64,000 bases of DNA from Bradyrhizobium erythrophlei (GTDB lineage Bacteria > Pseudomonadota > Alphaproteobacteria > Rhizobiales > Xanthobacteraceae), in assembly GCF_900129505.1 (NCBI RefSeq), contig NZ_LT670818.1, forward strand, positions 4,497,001 to 4,561,000, read 5' to 3'. Every line of letters starts with the position of its first letter. The first letter of the stretch is position 1. The position numbers and the translations under genes are program-made. This document shows, piece after piece, positions 7,934-15,961 of the stretch. The notes below the pieces were generated by a model. It was not told the DNA's origin. It made no database searches and saw only the letters and a list, made by a program, of their open reading frames with translations.

Positions 7934-9253
7934 CTAACCCGCCGTCACGTCCACCAGTTCCTCCCCGTCGAGAACCCGAATTGCCTTGGCGCGGTCGAGA
8001 TCGCCTTCCCAGGCGGCAACGACCACGGTGGCGACGCAGTTGCCGATCAGGTTGCCGAGCGCCCGCGCCATGCCGATGAACCAGTCGACCGACAGCACCA
8101 GCACCAGCCCGATCGCGGGAATGGAGGGCACCGCATTCAAGGTCGCCGCCAGGATCACGATGGCGGAGCCGGGAACGCCGTGGGCGCCTTTCGAGGTGAC
8201 CAGCGATACGCCGAGTACCAGCAGGAGATCGCCGAACGACAACGGCGTGTTGGTGGCCTGCGCGATGAACACCACCGCCAGCGTCAGGTAGATAGAGAAC
8301 GCATCGAGGTTGAAGGAGTAGCCGGTGGGAATCACGAGCCCAACCACGGAATCCTTGACCCCGAGGCGCTCGAGCTTGCGCATGATCTGCGGCAGCACCG
8401 CGTCCGACGACGCGGTCGCCAGCACGATGGTCAATTCCTCGCGCAGATAGCCAAGGAATTTGAGGATGTTCAGCCCGGCCAGCGCCATCACGGAGCCGAG
8501 CACGCCGAGCACGAAGATCGCCACCGCGAGATAGAACAGCACCACCAGCGAAATCAGCTGCTTCAGCGAGCCGACGCCGTATTGCCCGACGGTATAGGCG
8601 ACCGCGCCGAGCACGCCGAGCGGGGCGAGGCGCACGATCAGTCCCATCATCCGGAACAGGATGGTCGATACCGCATCGATGAAGGCGCCGACGCGCTCGC
8701 CCTTTTCGCCGCCGACCAGCGCAAGGCTGACCCCGAACAAGATGGCAAAGAACAACACCTGCAGCACGTCGTTGCGCGACAGCGCGTCGATCGATGTGGT
8801 CGGAACGATGTTGAGGAGGAAGCTGCCGATGCCGCCGCCCTTCAGCTTGTGGGCATTGTCGGCATAGGTATTGAGCGCCTTGGCATCCAGCGACGACGGA
8901 TCGATGTTCATGCCGTGGCCCGGGCCAAAGAGATAGGCGAGCAGGAGGCCGACGACGAGCGCCACCGTGGTCATGACCTCGAAATAGACCAGCGCCTTGA
9001 CGCCGACCCGCCCGACCTTCTTGAGGTCGCCGGCGCCGGCAATGCCATGCACTACCACGCAGAACACGATCGGCGCCACGATCATCGAAATCAGTTTCAG
9101 GAAAGCGTCGCTGAAGATCTTGAGGCCGATGGCGAAATTGGGCACCGCCATTCCCAGCACGATCCCCAGGAGAAGGGCGACCAATACCTGGACAAACAGC
9201 GATGAATACAGCGGCTTTCGCGCAATTTCCGCAGACGTGGTGATGGTGGCCAT
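7934..9253 (-). CDS. dctA: DctA-like dicarboxylate:cation symporter (DAACS family)
   Basis: The protein is 439 aa, the usual length for DctA. It is an inner-membrane elevator-type carrier driven by H+ or Na+, probably for C4-dicarboxylates. The hairpin HP1 has TASSDAVLPQIM, the helix 7 region has PTGYSFNLDAFSIYLT, and HP2 has VTSKGAHGVPGSA. The NLDGT cation motif of canonical DctA is NLDAF here, and GVTGSG in HP2 is GVPGSA, so substrate or coupling ion may differ. The start at 9253 is supported by AGGGGAGC upstream. A sigma-54-like promoter lies just upstream, as for rhizobial dctA. No dctBD genes are adjacent. Confidence 0.88.
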   Translation of the reverse strand: MATITTSAEIARKPLYSSLFVQVLVALLLGIVLGMAVPNFAIGLKIFSDAFLKLISMIVAPIVFCVVVHGIAGAGDLKKVGRVGVKALVYFEVMTTVALVVGLLLAYLFGPGHGMNIDPSSLDAKALNTYADNAHKLKGGGIGSFLLNIVPTTSIDALSRNDVLQVLFFAILFGVSLALVGGEKGERVGAFIDAVSTILFRMMGLIVRLAPLGVLGAVAYTVGQYGVGSLKQLISLVVLFYLAVAIFVLGVLGSVMALAGLNILKFLGYLREELTIVLATASSDAVLPQIMRKLERLGVKDSVVGLVIPTGYSFNLDAFSIYLTLAVVFIAQATNTPLSFGDLLLVLGVSLVTSKGAHGVPGSAIVILAATLNAVPSIPAIGLVLVLSVDWFIGMARALGNLIGNCVATVVVAAWEGDLDRAKAIRVLDGEELVDVTAG

Positions 9254-9287
9254 CGAATGCTCCCCTTCATTCAGTGGCTCTGAACCG

Positions 9288-9303
9288 AGCAACAACCATG
9301 CCA
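9288..9303 (-). promoter_or_regulatory. Sigma-54 type promoter for the dctA-like gene
   Basis: The minus strand reads TGGCATGGTTGTTGCT. GG and GC are exactly 10 nt apart (the -24/-12 signature), with one mismatch to TGGCACG-N4-TTGCT. The predicted transcript starts at about 9277, 24 nt before the ATG, leaving room for the strong ribosome site. Confidence 0.65.
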
Positions 9304-9343
9304 CGATGCCGGGTCTGCGCAAATCCAATGCATGAAAAAATCA

Positions 9344-9395
9344 GCCCAGCTAATGAGCAATTGCACGTCATAAAAGCTGCGCTCAGGGAATGAGC
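9344..9395. promoter_or_regulatory. Two dyad sites: candidate enhancer for a sigma-54 activator
   Basis: GCTCA-N5-TGAGC (9381-9395, perfect dyad) and a related GCCCAGCTAATGAGC (9344-9358) lie 37 bp centre to centre. They sit about 74 and 111 bp upstream of the predicted dctA start, and about 113 and 150 bp upstream of the opposite sigma-54 start. Tandem upstream activator sites of this kind are known for DctD at rhizobial dctA. Here the binder is inferred only. Confidence 0.5.
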
Positions 9396-9460
9396 AAACC
9401 CGCGTGCAAAATACAACTTACTGAAAATACGAATGATTTTCTGTCGTACGGTTGCATACA

Positions 9461-9490
9461 GCCATTGTACACAATGGCACGCGCTTTGCT
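9461..9490 (+). promoter_or_regulatory. Sigma-54 promoter overlapping a palindrome, upstream of the hydrolase operon
   Basis: TGGCACGCGCTTTGCT (9475-9490) is a full match to the -24/-12 consensus TGGCACG-N4-TTGCT. An 8-bp inverted repeat GCCATTGT-AC-ACAATGGC (9461-9478) overlaps the -24 box and could be a repressor site (GntR-like look). Transcription should start near 9501, 32 nt before the ATG at 9533. Confidence 0.7.
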
Positions 9491-9532
9491 TCGTTCGGTT
9501 CCGAGAGTTCTCTCGCGCGGGGTGCGAACGTC

Positions 9533-10258
9533 ATGGCGAACTCAAGACAGCCGTCCAGCGGTACCGTGGCTGCGGAGCCAGAACCGATCGATCTCGACTG
9601 GTCGAACACCGCACTTCTCATCATCGACATGCAGCGCGACTTTATGGAGCCGGGCGGCTTCGGCGAAACGCTCGGCAATGACGTTTCGCAGTTGGCGCGC
9701 GCGGTGAAACCGATCGCATCCGTGCTGGACGCGGCGCGCGATCTCGGGATGCTGGTCGTGCATACCCGCGAGGGCCATCTGCCCGACCTGTCCGACGCGC
9801 CGCCGGCCAAGATCGAACGTGGTGCGCCGTCCTTGCGTATCGGCGATCCCGGTCCGATGGGACGGATCCTGATCCGCGGCGAGGCCGGCCACGACATCAT
9901 TCCCGCGCTCTATCCGCTCGACAGCGAGATCGTCATCGACAAACCCGGCAAGGGCGCCTTCTACGCCACCGAGCTCGGTGACGTGCTGCAGAAATACGGC
10001 ATCGAGAATCTCCTGGTGTGCGGTGTGACCACCGAGGTCTGCGTCAACACTACCGTGCGCGAGGCCAACGACCGCGGCTATCGCTGCGTGGTGCTGGCCG
10101 ACGGCTGCGCTTCCTATTTCCCGGAATTCCACGAAATGGGCCTGAAAATGATCAAGGCCCAAGGTGGCATCTTCGGCTGGGTCTCCAACTCGGCCGCGGT
10201 TCTCAAGGCAATGACAACGGAGACTACAAACAGTTTGGCAGCGGGAGCATCGCGATGA
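9533..10258 (+). CDS. Isochorismatase-family cysteine hydrolase
   Basis: The product is 241 aa. The family triad is present: Asp in [11 protein letters not shown] (near residue 27), Lys in IDKPGKGAF (near 134), and Cys in [10 protein letters not shown] (near 163). Members hydrolyse amides or ureido compounds (ureidoacrylate, biuret, N-carbamoyl compounds, nicotinamide) in the cytoplasm. The sigma-54 promoter and the coupled purine-type permease suggest scavenging nitrogen from an imported amide or ureide. The exact substrate is inference. The start at 9533 fits the family N-terminus. The stop overlaps the next start (ATGA). Confidence 0.85.
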   Translation: MANSRQPSSGTVAAEPEPIDLDWSNTALLIIDMQRDFMEPGGFGETLGNDVSQLARAVKPIASVLDAARDLGMLVVHTREGHLPDLSDAPPAKIERGAPSLRIGDPGPMGRILIRGEAGHDIIPALYPLDSEIVIDKPGKGAFYATELGDVLQKYGIENLLVCGVTTEVCVNTTVREANDRGYRCVVLADGCASYFPEFHEMGLKMIKAQGGIFGWVSNSAAVLKAMTTETTNSLAAGASR

Positions 10259-11910
10259 GCACGAGCATGACGGGGACTGTCGGAAAGCCTGACTTCAAGC
10301 CGGTATTGTGGACGCCCGGCGACTGGAACGCGTTCTTTGGATTCGGTACCAATATTCTGGTCAACATGCTGGTGCTCACCGGCCTGTTGCGGTTCGTGCT
10401 GAAGATGCCGGATTCGCTGGTGTTCGGCCGCATCCTGCCGGCGCTCGGCCTGATGATGTGCCTCTCCACCTTCTATTATGCATGGCTGGCCTACCGGCTG
10501 GCGCAGAAGACCGGCCGAACCGATGTCTGCGCGCTGCCTTCGGGCGTCAGCGTGCCGCACATGTTCATCGTCACCTTCGTGATCATGCTGCCCGTCACCC
10601 TCAAGACCGGCGATCCCATGAAAGGCTGGTCGGCGGGCCTGGTCTGGGTGTTCTTCCAGAGTTTCATTCTCATGATTGGCGGCTTCATCGCACCGGTCAT
10701 ACGGAGGATCACCCCGCGGGCGGCGCTGCTCGGCACGCTCGCCGGCGTCTCCGTGACCTTCATCTCGATGCGGCCGGCGCTTGAAATGTACATGACGCCT
10801 CAGATCGGTCTGGTCTGCTTCGCCATCATCCTGGTGAGCTGGTTCGGCGGCGTGAAATATTTCAAGGGAATTCCGGCGGGCCTCGTCGCCATCGCGGTAG
10901 GCATGATCATCGCATGGGGATCGAATCTGTTCGGTCTCGGGCTCGGCGGGCTGAGTGTCAAGGGCGTCGGCGACGCCTTTGCGAGCTTCGGCTTCTCGGT
11001 GCCGATCCCGGCGGTCGGCCATGTCTTCTCTGGCTTCGAGTTCCTCGGCGTCATCCTGGTGACGGCGATCCCGTTCGGCATCTACGATCTCGTCGAGGCG
11101 ATGGACAATGTCGAGAGCGCGGAAGCTGCGGGCGATGAATATCCGACCACGCGCGTCCTGACCGCCGACGGCGTCGTCAGCCTGATCGGCTGCCTGATGG
11201 GCAATCCCTTCATCAACGCGGTCTATATCGGCCATCCCGGCTGGAAAGCGATGGGCGGGCGGATCGGCTATTCGGCGGCGACCGGCATCATGGTGGTCGT
11301 GCTGTCGTGGTTCGGCATCATCTCGGTGCTGCTGGCGCTGGTGCCGGTGGTCGCGATCTCGCCGATCCTGCTCTACATCGGCATGCTGATCGGCGCGCAG
11401 GCGTTCCAGACCACGCCGATCAAGCATGCGCCGGCGATCGTGCTGGCGCTGACGCCGCATCTGGCCGCCTGGGCCAAGCTGCAGATCGACACCATGCTCG
11501 GATCGACACTGAACGCCGCGCAGGCAGCCGGTCTTGCCGCCGACAAGGTGGGCGACGTCAAGATGGCGGCGATCGCGGCCCTGCCGCAACAGGGCGTGCT
11601 CTATCATGGGTTAGAGGTGATGGGCGGCGGGTCGATCCTCGCCGGCCTCATCCTTGGCGCGATCGGCGTGTTCGTGATTGAGCGCGATTTTGTCAAAGCT
11701 TCCGCCTTCGCCTTTGCCGGCGCGGTGATGACCTATTTCGGCTTCATGCATGGCGAAGCCGTCGGCATCGGCGGCGGATTCGGCGTGACGCCTTCGGTCG
11801 CGCTGGCCTATGCGGTCGTGGCGGCCGGACTGTTCGCGCTCAGCAAGCTGGAGACGAGCGCGCACTACGTCGCGCATCCGGATATGCCGATGGCGGCGCC
11901 GGCCGAATAG
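10255..11910 (+). CDS. Membrane permease of the xanthine/uracil (NCS2-like) superfamily
   Basis: The protein is 551 aa with about 12-14 membrane segments. Family-like features include [17 protein letters not shown] at the first helix, [12 protein letters not shown] near residue 96, and the acidic [20 protein letters not shown] segment near 285 that usually lies in the ligand site of this fold. It lacks the Q-x-x-A of bona fide uric acid/xanthine carriers that I would expect, so the substrate is left open. It is translationally coupled (ATGA) to the cysteine hydrolase and so probably imports that enzyme's substrate. A strong hairpin follows the stop. Confidence 0.82.
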   Translation: MSTSMTGTVGKPDFKPVLWTPGDWNAFFGFGTNILVNMLVLTGLLRFVLKMPDSLVFGRILPALGLMMCLSTFYYAWLAYRLAQKTGRTDVCALPSGVSVPHMFIVTFVIMLPVTLKTGDPMKGWSAGLVWVFFQSFILMIGGFIAPVIRRITPRAALLGTLAGVSVTFISMRPALEMYMTPQIGLVCFAIILVSWFGGVKYFKGIPAGLVAIAVGMIIAWGSNLFGLGLGGLSVKGVGDAFASFGFSVPIPAVGHVFSGFEFLGVILVTAIPFGIYDLVEAMDNVESAEAAGDEYPTTRVLTADGVVSLIGCLMGNPFINAVYIGHPGWKAMGGRIGYSAATGIMVVVLSWFGIISVLLALVPVVAISPILLYIGMLIGAQAFQTTPIKHAPAIVLALTPHLAAWAKLQIDTMLGSTLNAAQAAGLAADKVGDVKMAAIAALPQQGVLYHGLEVMGGGSILAGLILGAIGVFVIERDFVKASAFAFAGAVMTYFGFMHGEAVGIGGGFGVTPSVALAYAVVAAGLFALSKLETSAHYVAHPDMPMAAPAE

Positions 11911-11920
11911 CCAGGAAAGA

Positions 11921-11957
11921 GCAAACCCGGCGTCGGGTCCGCCGGCGCCGGGTTTGC
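11921..11957 (+). terminator. Hairpin terminator after the permease gene
   Basis: Perfect 12-bp arms GCAAACCCGGCG and CGCCGGGTTTGC surround a 13-nt GC-rich loop, 10 nt after the permease stop. No U-tract follows. It probably ends or protects the hydrolase-permease transcript. Confidence 0.6.
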
Positions 11958-12001
11958 CAAAACTTGAGACGTTGGGTCGCGAGGTCCAATGGACGCGCCG
12001 G

Positions 12002-12223
12002 TTATGCCACGAGGTCCAGGAGTCGCGGCGAGCCGCGCAGCAGCACGCTGCGGCCCGTCGGCGTCAGGGCAGGACGGCCATCGATCATTTCGGCCAGTTG
12101 CAGCGCGACGAGGCTCCCGACGACGGATCGATTGAGCACGCGCGCGTTTGGCGCGAACGCACGCAGCGCCTTCAACATCTCCCATTGATCCGGCGTGAGA
12201 TCGTAGTCGAGTTCCGCGTTCAT
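12002..12223 (-). CDS. Small conserved hypothetical protein
   Basis: This 73-aa soluble protein begins MNAELDYDLTPDQWEMLKAL. It has an amphipathic helix pattern, then SLVALQLAEMIDGRPALTPTGRSVLLR, reminiscent of a winged-helix fragment (helix, helix, then a strand with TPTGR as in many small HTH proteins). The start at 12223 is supported by GAGG 6 nt upstream. It is divergent from the YbhN-like gene and convergent with the permease. Its function is not known; a DNA-binding role is only suggested by the TPxG turn. Confidence 0.6.
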   Translation of the reverse strand: MNAELDYDLTPDQWEMLKALRAFAPNARVLNRSVVGSLVALQLAEMIDGRPALTPTGRSVLLRGSPRLLDLVA

Positions 12224-12527
12224 ATTGCCTCGAATAATTCCAGAAGTTTGCACCAAGAGCTTTGCGGCCAATACGTTTCGCACGTGTCTTACGAAGTGAG
12301 CGTGAACGCCATGCGACTACAATGAGTCCGGATTTCGATGAACAGGTATTTTGGAAATACGTCTGTGGGAACCGGTGGAAATCGCTGTTTTTACCATGGC
12401 CGTGGCTTCGAAATCGCCGGTAACGCATCTGTCACAACAACGTGTCATTGGAGGCTATCGATGCCCCGAATCAGGCGGCAACGACAATTGATGCCGTTGC
12501 CCGATTGGACAGACACTGGAAGCCCTT
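12224..12527. other. Upstream region of the YbhN-like gene
   Basis: About 300 bp hold no recognised regulatory motif. From GTG 12442, a 40-codon frame (MSLEAIDAPNQAATTIDAV and so on) runs past the annotated start of the downstream gene and stops near 12560. It looks protein-like and may be a separate small peptide or the true N-terminus interrupted by a frameshift. A GGAGG at 12450 precedes an ATG (12461) in a third frame that gives no sensible protein. Confidence 0.35.
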
Positions 12528-13484
12528 GTGCCGCAAAAGACGTCCGGCGGCGGCTCCCGACTGAGAGGCCTGGGCGTCGTCGTCGGCATTGCCATCGCGG
12601 GAGCAGCGATCTTCGCGCTGACGCATGCGCTCAAACACGTCAACTACGACGAAGTCCTCGCCATCGTGGCGCGCACCGACATCCGCGTGCTTGTCCTGGC
12701 GCTGATGCTGGTGGTGTTCTCCTACGGCAGTTTGACGATCTACGATCTGCTTGCGCTGCGTACCATCGGTCGCACTGACGTTCCCTACCGGATCGCGGCG
12801 CTGGCAAGCTTCACCAGCTATCCGATTGCCCACGGCGTCGGCGCGGTGGCGCTGGTCTCGCCGGTCATCCGCTATCGGATCTATGCCAGCAACGGTCTTG
12901 GTGCGCTCGACGTGGCGAATATCTGCTTTTTGACCGGGCTGACATTCTGGCTGGGTAATCTGACCGCGCTTGGGCTCAGCCTGTTTTACGAACCCGCGAC
13001 CATCGGCCTGGTGGATTATCTGCCGCCGCAGGTCAACCGCGTGCTGGCGGCCGCGGTGCTGCTGGGCGTCGCCGGCTTTCTGGTCTGGAGCTGGCGCGCG
13101 CCGAGACGGCTCGGAACGCGCAAGTGGCCGGTCCGGCTTCCGTCCGGGCCGATGGTGTTGCTGCAGATCGTGCTTGGGATCTTCGATCTCGGCGCCGCGG
13201 CGCTTGCGATGTATGTGCTGATCCCGGCCGGGATGAATATCGACATCTTCCGCCTGACCGCGGTCTTCATCGCGGCAACCCTGCTCGGTTTCGCAAGCCA
13301 TGCGCCGGCGGGCCTGGGCGTGTTCGATGCCGCGATCCTGCTCGGGCTCGGCGGCGAAGACCAGGAGCCGCTGATCGCGGCGCTCCTGATGTTCCGCTTC
13401 CTGTATCACTTCCTGCCCTTCGTGATCGCGCTCAGCCTGTTCGGTGGCGTCGAAGCGTGGCGGGGGTTACGCAGGAAGCGCTAA
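12528..13484 (+). CDS. YbhN/LPG-synthase membrane-domain protein
   Basis: The protein is 318 aa with about 8 predicted membrane helices. Family signatures are the periplasmic/cytosolic ASFTSYPIAHGVGAVALVSPVIRYRIY region (cut here: FTSYPIAHGVGAVAL then VIRYRIY) and GFASHAPAGLGVFDAAILL near the end. The family corresponds to the flippase half of MprF without the aminoacyl-transferase domain, and its role may be lipid translocation. The GTG start at 12528 has only a weak ribosome site, and a stop lies in frame at 12489. The N-terminus is therefore uncertain. It is convergent with the SMR gene, 14 bp apart. Confidence 0.8.
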   Translation: MPQKTSGGGSRLRGLGVVVGIAIAGAAIFALTHALKHVNYDEVLAIVARTDIRVLVLALMLVVFSYGSLTIYDLLALRTIGRTDVPYRIAALASFTSYPIAHGVGAVALVSPVIRYRIYASNGLGALDVANICFLTGLTFWLGNLTALGLSLFYEPATIGLVDYLPPQVNRVLAAAVLLGVAGFLVWSWRAPRRLGTRKWPVRLPSGPMVLLQIVLGIFDLGAAALAMYVLIPAGMNIDIFRLTAVFIAATLLGFASHAPAGLGVFDAAILLGLGGEDQEPLIAALLMFRFLYHFLPFVIALSLFGGVEAWRGLRRKR

Positions 13485-13498
13485 CCGCGCTTCGCTTT

Positions 13499-13822
13499 TC
13501 ACACCGGCGAATTGAGCTTGAGCCCGACCATCCCCGCCACGATCAAGGTGAGGCATAACAGCCGGACCGGGTCGGCCGGCTCGCTGAAAACCAGGATACC
13601 GACCAGGATGCTGCCGACGGCGCCGATCCCGGTCCACACCACATAGGCGGTGCCGAACGGCAGCGATCTCAGCGCAACCGCCATCAGGGCGAAGCTGAGC
13701 GCGATCGCGAGAACCGTTGCTGCCGTCGGCCAGAACCGGGTGAGACCATCGGAATATTTCAACCCGAAAGCCCAGGCGATTTCGAGCAATCCCGCCGCAA
13801 CAAGTGCCAGCCACCCGCTCAC
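13499..13822 (-). CDS. sugE: Small multidrug resistance (SMR) protein, SugE/Gdx-like
   Basis: The protein is 107 aa with four membrane helices, the standard SMR size. The membrane-embedded glutamate of the family is E14 in GLLEIAWAFGLKYSDG, a pattern closer to SugE/Gdx (guanidinium exporters) than to EmrE/QacE. It acts as a dual-topology dimeric proton antiporter in the inner membrane. The GTG start at 13822 is chosen because it gives the family N-terminus and overlaps the btaB stop (GTGA), indicating translational coupling. The pairing with a betaine-lipid methyltransferase is unusual and its meaning is unknown. Confidence 0.88.
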   Translation of the reverse strand: MSGWLALVAAGLLEIAWAFGLKYSDGLTRFWPTAATVLAIALSFALMAVALRSLPFGTAYVVWTGIGAVGSILVGILVFSEPADPVRLLCLTLIVAGMVGLKLNSPV

Positions 13823-14523
13823 GGCGTTTTGGGCTCCGCCGGCAGCGCCAGCACGGCGTATTGCGCATAACCGCGGAACGGGCGTTCGAACGCGAGATCC
13901 GCGCCGTCGCCTTTGGCCAACGCCGCCAGCGCGTTCTCGAGATCGTCGCGCGGCGTGACGTCGAACATCGCAAGCCACCGCAACAACAGCGCGCGGGCGA
14001 TGTCGGGCAATCGCTCCTGATTGCCGAAATCGACCACGTGCAGGCGGCCGCCTCGTGTCAGGCGCCTTCTGGCCGCGTGCAGCACGCTGCGCCAGTCCGG
14101 GATCATCGAGAGGCTGTAAGAGATCATCACGTGATCGAAGGAGGGGACCCCGAATAAAAGCTGTGGATCGAACGCGGTTCCATCGCCATGGGCGACGCGA
14201 ATGCGGCCGGTCATGCCGCGCCGCGAGATCGCGGCGATCGCCGACGTCAGCATTTCCGTCGATACATCGATGCCGAAAAATCGCGCGTCGGGATAAAGTC
14301 GGGCCGCTTGCAGCAGGTTTCTGCCGGTGCCGCAGCCGATTTCCAGCACGTTCGCACCGGGGGCGGGCTTGAGGCCTGAGATCAATTGGTCGCGGCCGAG
14401 CAGGTAATACCGCCGCGTGCCGTCATAGATATGGCGCTGCCGGCGATACATCCGGTTCATCCGGCTGGTGGCCTCGTCCGGCCACGCGACCTCGGCGTCG
14501 ATCTCGGGGGAATAGAGAGACAT
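13819..14523 (-). CDS. btaB: Betaine lipid N-methyltransferase BtaB
   Basis: The product is a 234-aa class I SAM-dependent methyltransferase. Motif I is VLEIGCGTGRNLLQAA near residue 59, the acidic motif II loop is FFGIDVSTEML near 82, and the GRIRVAHGDGTAF and LTRGGRLHVVDFG strands follow. The neighbour btaA identifies the pathway. BtaA makes diacylglyceryl-homoserine and BtaB methylates its amine three times to give DGTS, a phosphorus-free membrane lipid made on phosphate limitation. The DGTS role is established for homologues in Rhodobacter and rhizobia. AGGAGGTG precedes the ATG, and a Pho-box-like repeat lies upstream. Confidence 0.85.
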   Translation of the reverse strand: MSLYSPEIDAEVAWPDEATSRMNRMYRRQRHIYDGTRRYYLLGRDQLISGLKPAPGANVLEIGCGTGRNLLQAARLYPDARFFGIDVSTEMLTSAIAAISRRGMTGRIRVAHGDGTAFDPQLLFGVPSFDHVMISYSLSMIPDWRSVLHAARRRLTRGGRLHVVDFGNQERLPDIARALLLRWLAMFDVTPRDDLENALAALAKGDGADLAFERPFRGYAQYAVLALPAEPKTP

Positions 14524-14569
14524 TCGCGCACCTCCTGTTCACCTGTCTCTATTTCCATCGGATGTTCGC

Positions 14570-14587
14570 GCGACAGAGGTGTGACAG
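14570..14587 (-). promoter_or_regulatory. Pho-box-like site upstream of btaB
   Basis: The minus strand reads CTGTCAC-ACCT-CTGTCGC: two heptamers with 4-bp spacing. This matches the PhoB consensus CTGTCAT-N4-CTGTCAT at 6/7 and 5/7 positions. It lies 47 bp before the btaB ATG. Phosphate control of betaine lipid genes is known in relatives. Confidence 0.6.
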
Positions 14588-14635
14588 GTGCGCTCGCTTC
14601 CCACGATGATCCCGTAATTCTACCGAGATCCCGCG

Positions 14636-14687
14636 TTGTCATAACGCCTTCCGCTGTCGCAAAACTGCAGTGAGCCGGCGATACCTT
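14636..14687 (+). promoter_or_regulatory. Possible Pho-type promoter for btaA
   Basis: TTGTCAT (14636-14642) lies upstream, followed by CTGTCGC-AAAA-CTGCAGT (14654-14671), which has the heptamer/4-bp geometry but only 5/7 and 4/7 matches. TACCTT (14682-14687) follows at a -10 spacing. This is weaker than the site on the btaB side. Confidence 0.4.
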
Positions 14688-14713
14688 GATGAGATTGTTG
14701 ATTCGAGGGATGG

Positions 14714-15919
14714 ATGAACACGCAATTGATCGCGGACGCGGTTCGCAACAGCAGGGATGAAACTGAGGCGACCGTCTGGGACAGGTTGTTCGCATTCTGG
14801 TTCCGCCGCCTAGTCTACACCCAGATCTGGGAGGATCCGGAAGCCGATCTTGCCGCGCTGCAATTGCCGCTCGGCTCGACCATCGTCACGATCTCTTCCG
14901 GCGGCTGCAACGCGCTGTCCTATCTCACCGCGCAACCGGCCCAGGTCTATGCCGTCGACCTCAACGAGGCGCATCTTTCGCTGCTCAAGCTCAAGCTTGC
15001 CGGGCTTCGCGCATTTTCCGGTTACGCCGAGTTCTGGCAGTTCTTCGGCGAGGCCGCTTCTCCCGCCAACGCGCAGCTTTATCGCGAGCGGCTGTGGCTG
15101 ATGCTGGACGCCGATGCGCGCGCCTATTGGGACAAGCGCAACGTGATCGGCCGTCCGCGGCATGCCTATTTCACCGACGGATTTTACCGCCACGGCATGC
15201 TCGGCCGCTTCATCGGTCTTGCGCATCTGCTGGCGAAGTTCGCCCGGATCGATCTCACTGCGTTGCTGACCGGCAAGGCGGATGACCCCGCGCGCTTGCA
15301 GGCGCTGGATCGCCTGGACCGGCTGTTTCATTCGCGCCTGGCGCGTCTGCTCACGGGTACGCCGGCGTTGTTGTTCAGTCTCGGCATTCCGCCGCAGCAG
15401 CGGGCGCTGCTCGGCGCGGACGCCCCGATCAACGAGGTGCTGCATGAGCGGTTGTTGCGCCTGATCAACGGTCATCCCAACGACACCAATTATTTCGCCT
15501 GGCAGGCGCTGCATCGCAGCTATTCCGGCCCCGGCGATCGCTGCCTGCCGCCTTATCTGCAACGCCGCCAGTTCAACCGCATGCGCGACGGCGCCGGCCT
15601 GATCATCCCGGTGCACGCCAATCTCCGTCAGTTCCTGGAAAATCTGCCGGCCCGCGAGGTCGATGCCGTGATCCTCCTGGACTCGCAGGACTGGATGGCG
15701 GCGGACGAGATCACAGCACTCTGGAACGCCATCGATCGCACCGGCAGCGACGAGGTGCGCGTGATCTTCCGCACTGCCGGCACCGAGTCTCCTTTGGAGA
15801 GCGCGGAACTTGCTCCCTTGCGGGAAATCTGGCGGCGCGACGACGAGCGAAGCGCGATCGGCTTCGCCCAGGACCGCTCGGGAATCTACGGCGGCTTCCA
15901 CTGCTACGTTCGGCGCTGA
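14714..15919 (+). CDS. btaA: Betaine lipid synthase BtaA (SAM:diacylglycerol 3-amino-3-carboxypropyltransferase)
   Basis: This 401-aa enzyme belongs to the DUF3419/BtaA family. It transfers the 3-amino-3-carboxypropyl group of SAM to diacylglycerol, the first step of DGTS synthesis. Visible landmarks are WDRLFAFWFRRLVYTQIWEDP near the N-terminus (R-x-V-Y-x-Q-x-W-E-D-P is characteristic), the SAM loop TISSGGCNALSYL around 60, and VDLNEAHLSLLKLKLAGL. The C-terminus holds RTAG and SGIYGGFHCYVR, typical of the family. GAGGG lies 7 nt before the ATG. In Rhodobacter btaA and btaB are co-linear. Here they are divergent across a 190-bp regulatory region. Confidence 0.9.
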   Translation: MNTQLIADAVRNSRDETEATVWDRLFAFWFRRLVYTQIWEDPEADLAALQLPLGSTIVTISSGGCNALSYLTAQPAQVYAVDLNEAHLSLLKLKLAGLRAFSGYAEFWQFFGEAASPANAQLYRERLWLMLDADARAYWDKRNVIGRPRHAYFTDGFYRHGMLGRFIGLAHLLAKFARIDLTALLTGKADDPARLQALDRLDRLFHSRLARLLTGTPALLFSLGIPPQQRALLGADAPINEVLHERLLRLINGHPNDTNYFAWQALHRSYSGPGDRCLPPYLQRRQFNRMRDGAGLIIPVHANLRQFLENLPAREVDAVILLDSQDWMAADEITALWNAIDRTGSDEVRVIFRTAGTESPLESAELAPLREIWRRDDERSAIGFAQDRSGIYGGFHCYVRR

Positions 15920-15961
15920 CACGCGCCGCACGAGGGAGTGAAACTGCCGAACGCGTGCGTA

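Noticed and set aside
14654..14671. Strong PhoB box for btaA
   Set aside because: Only 5/7 and 4/7 matches; kept as a weak candidate and not called as a firm site.
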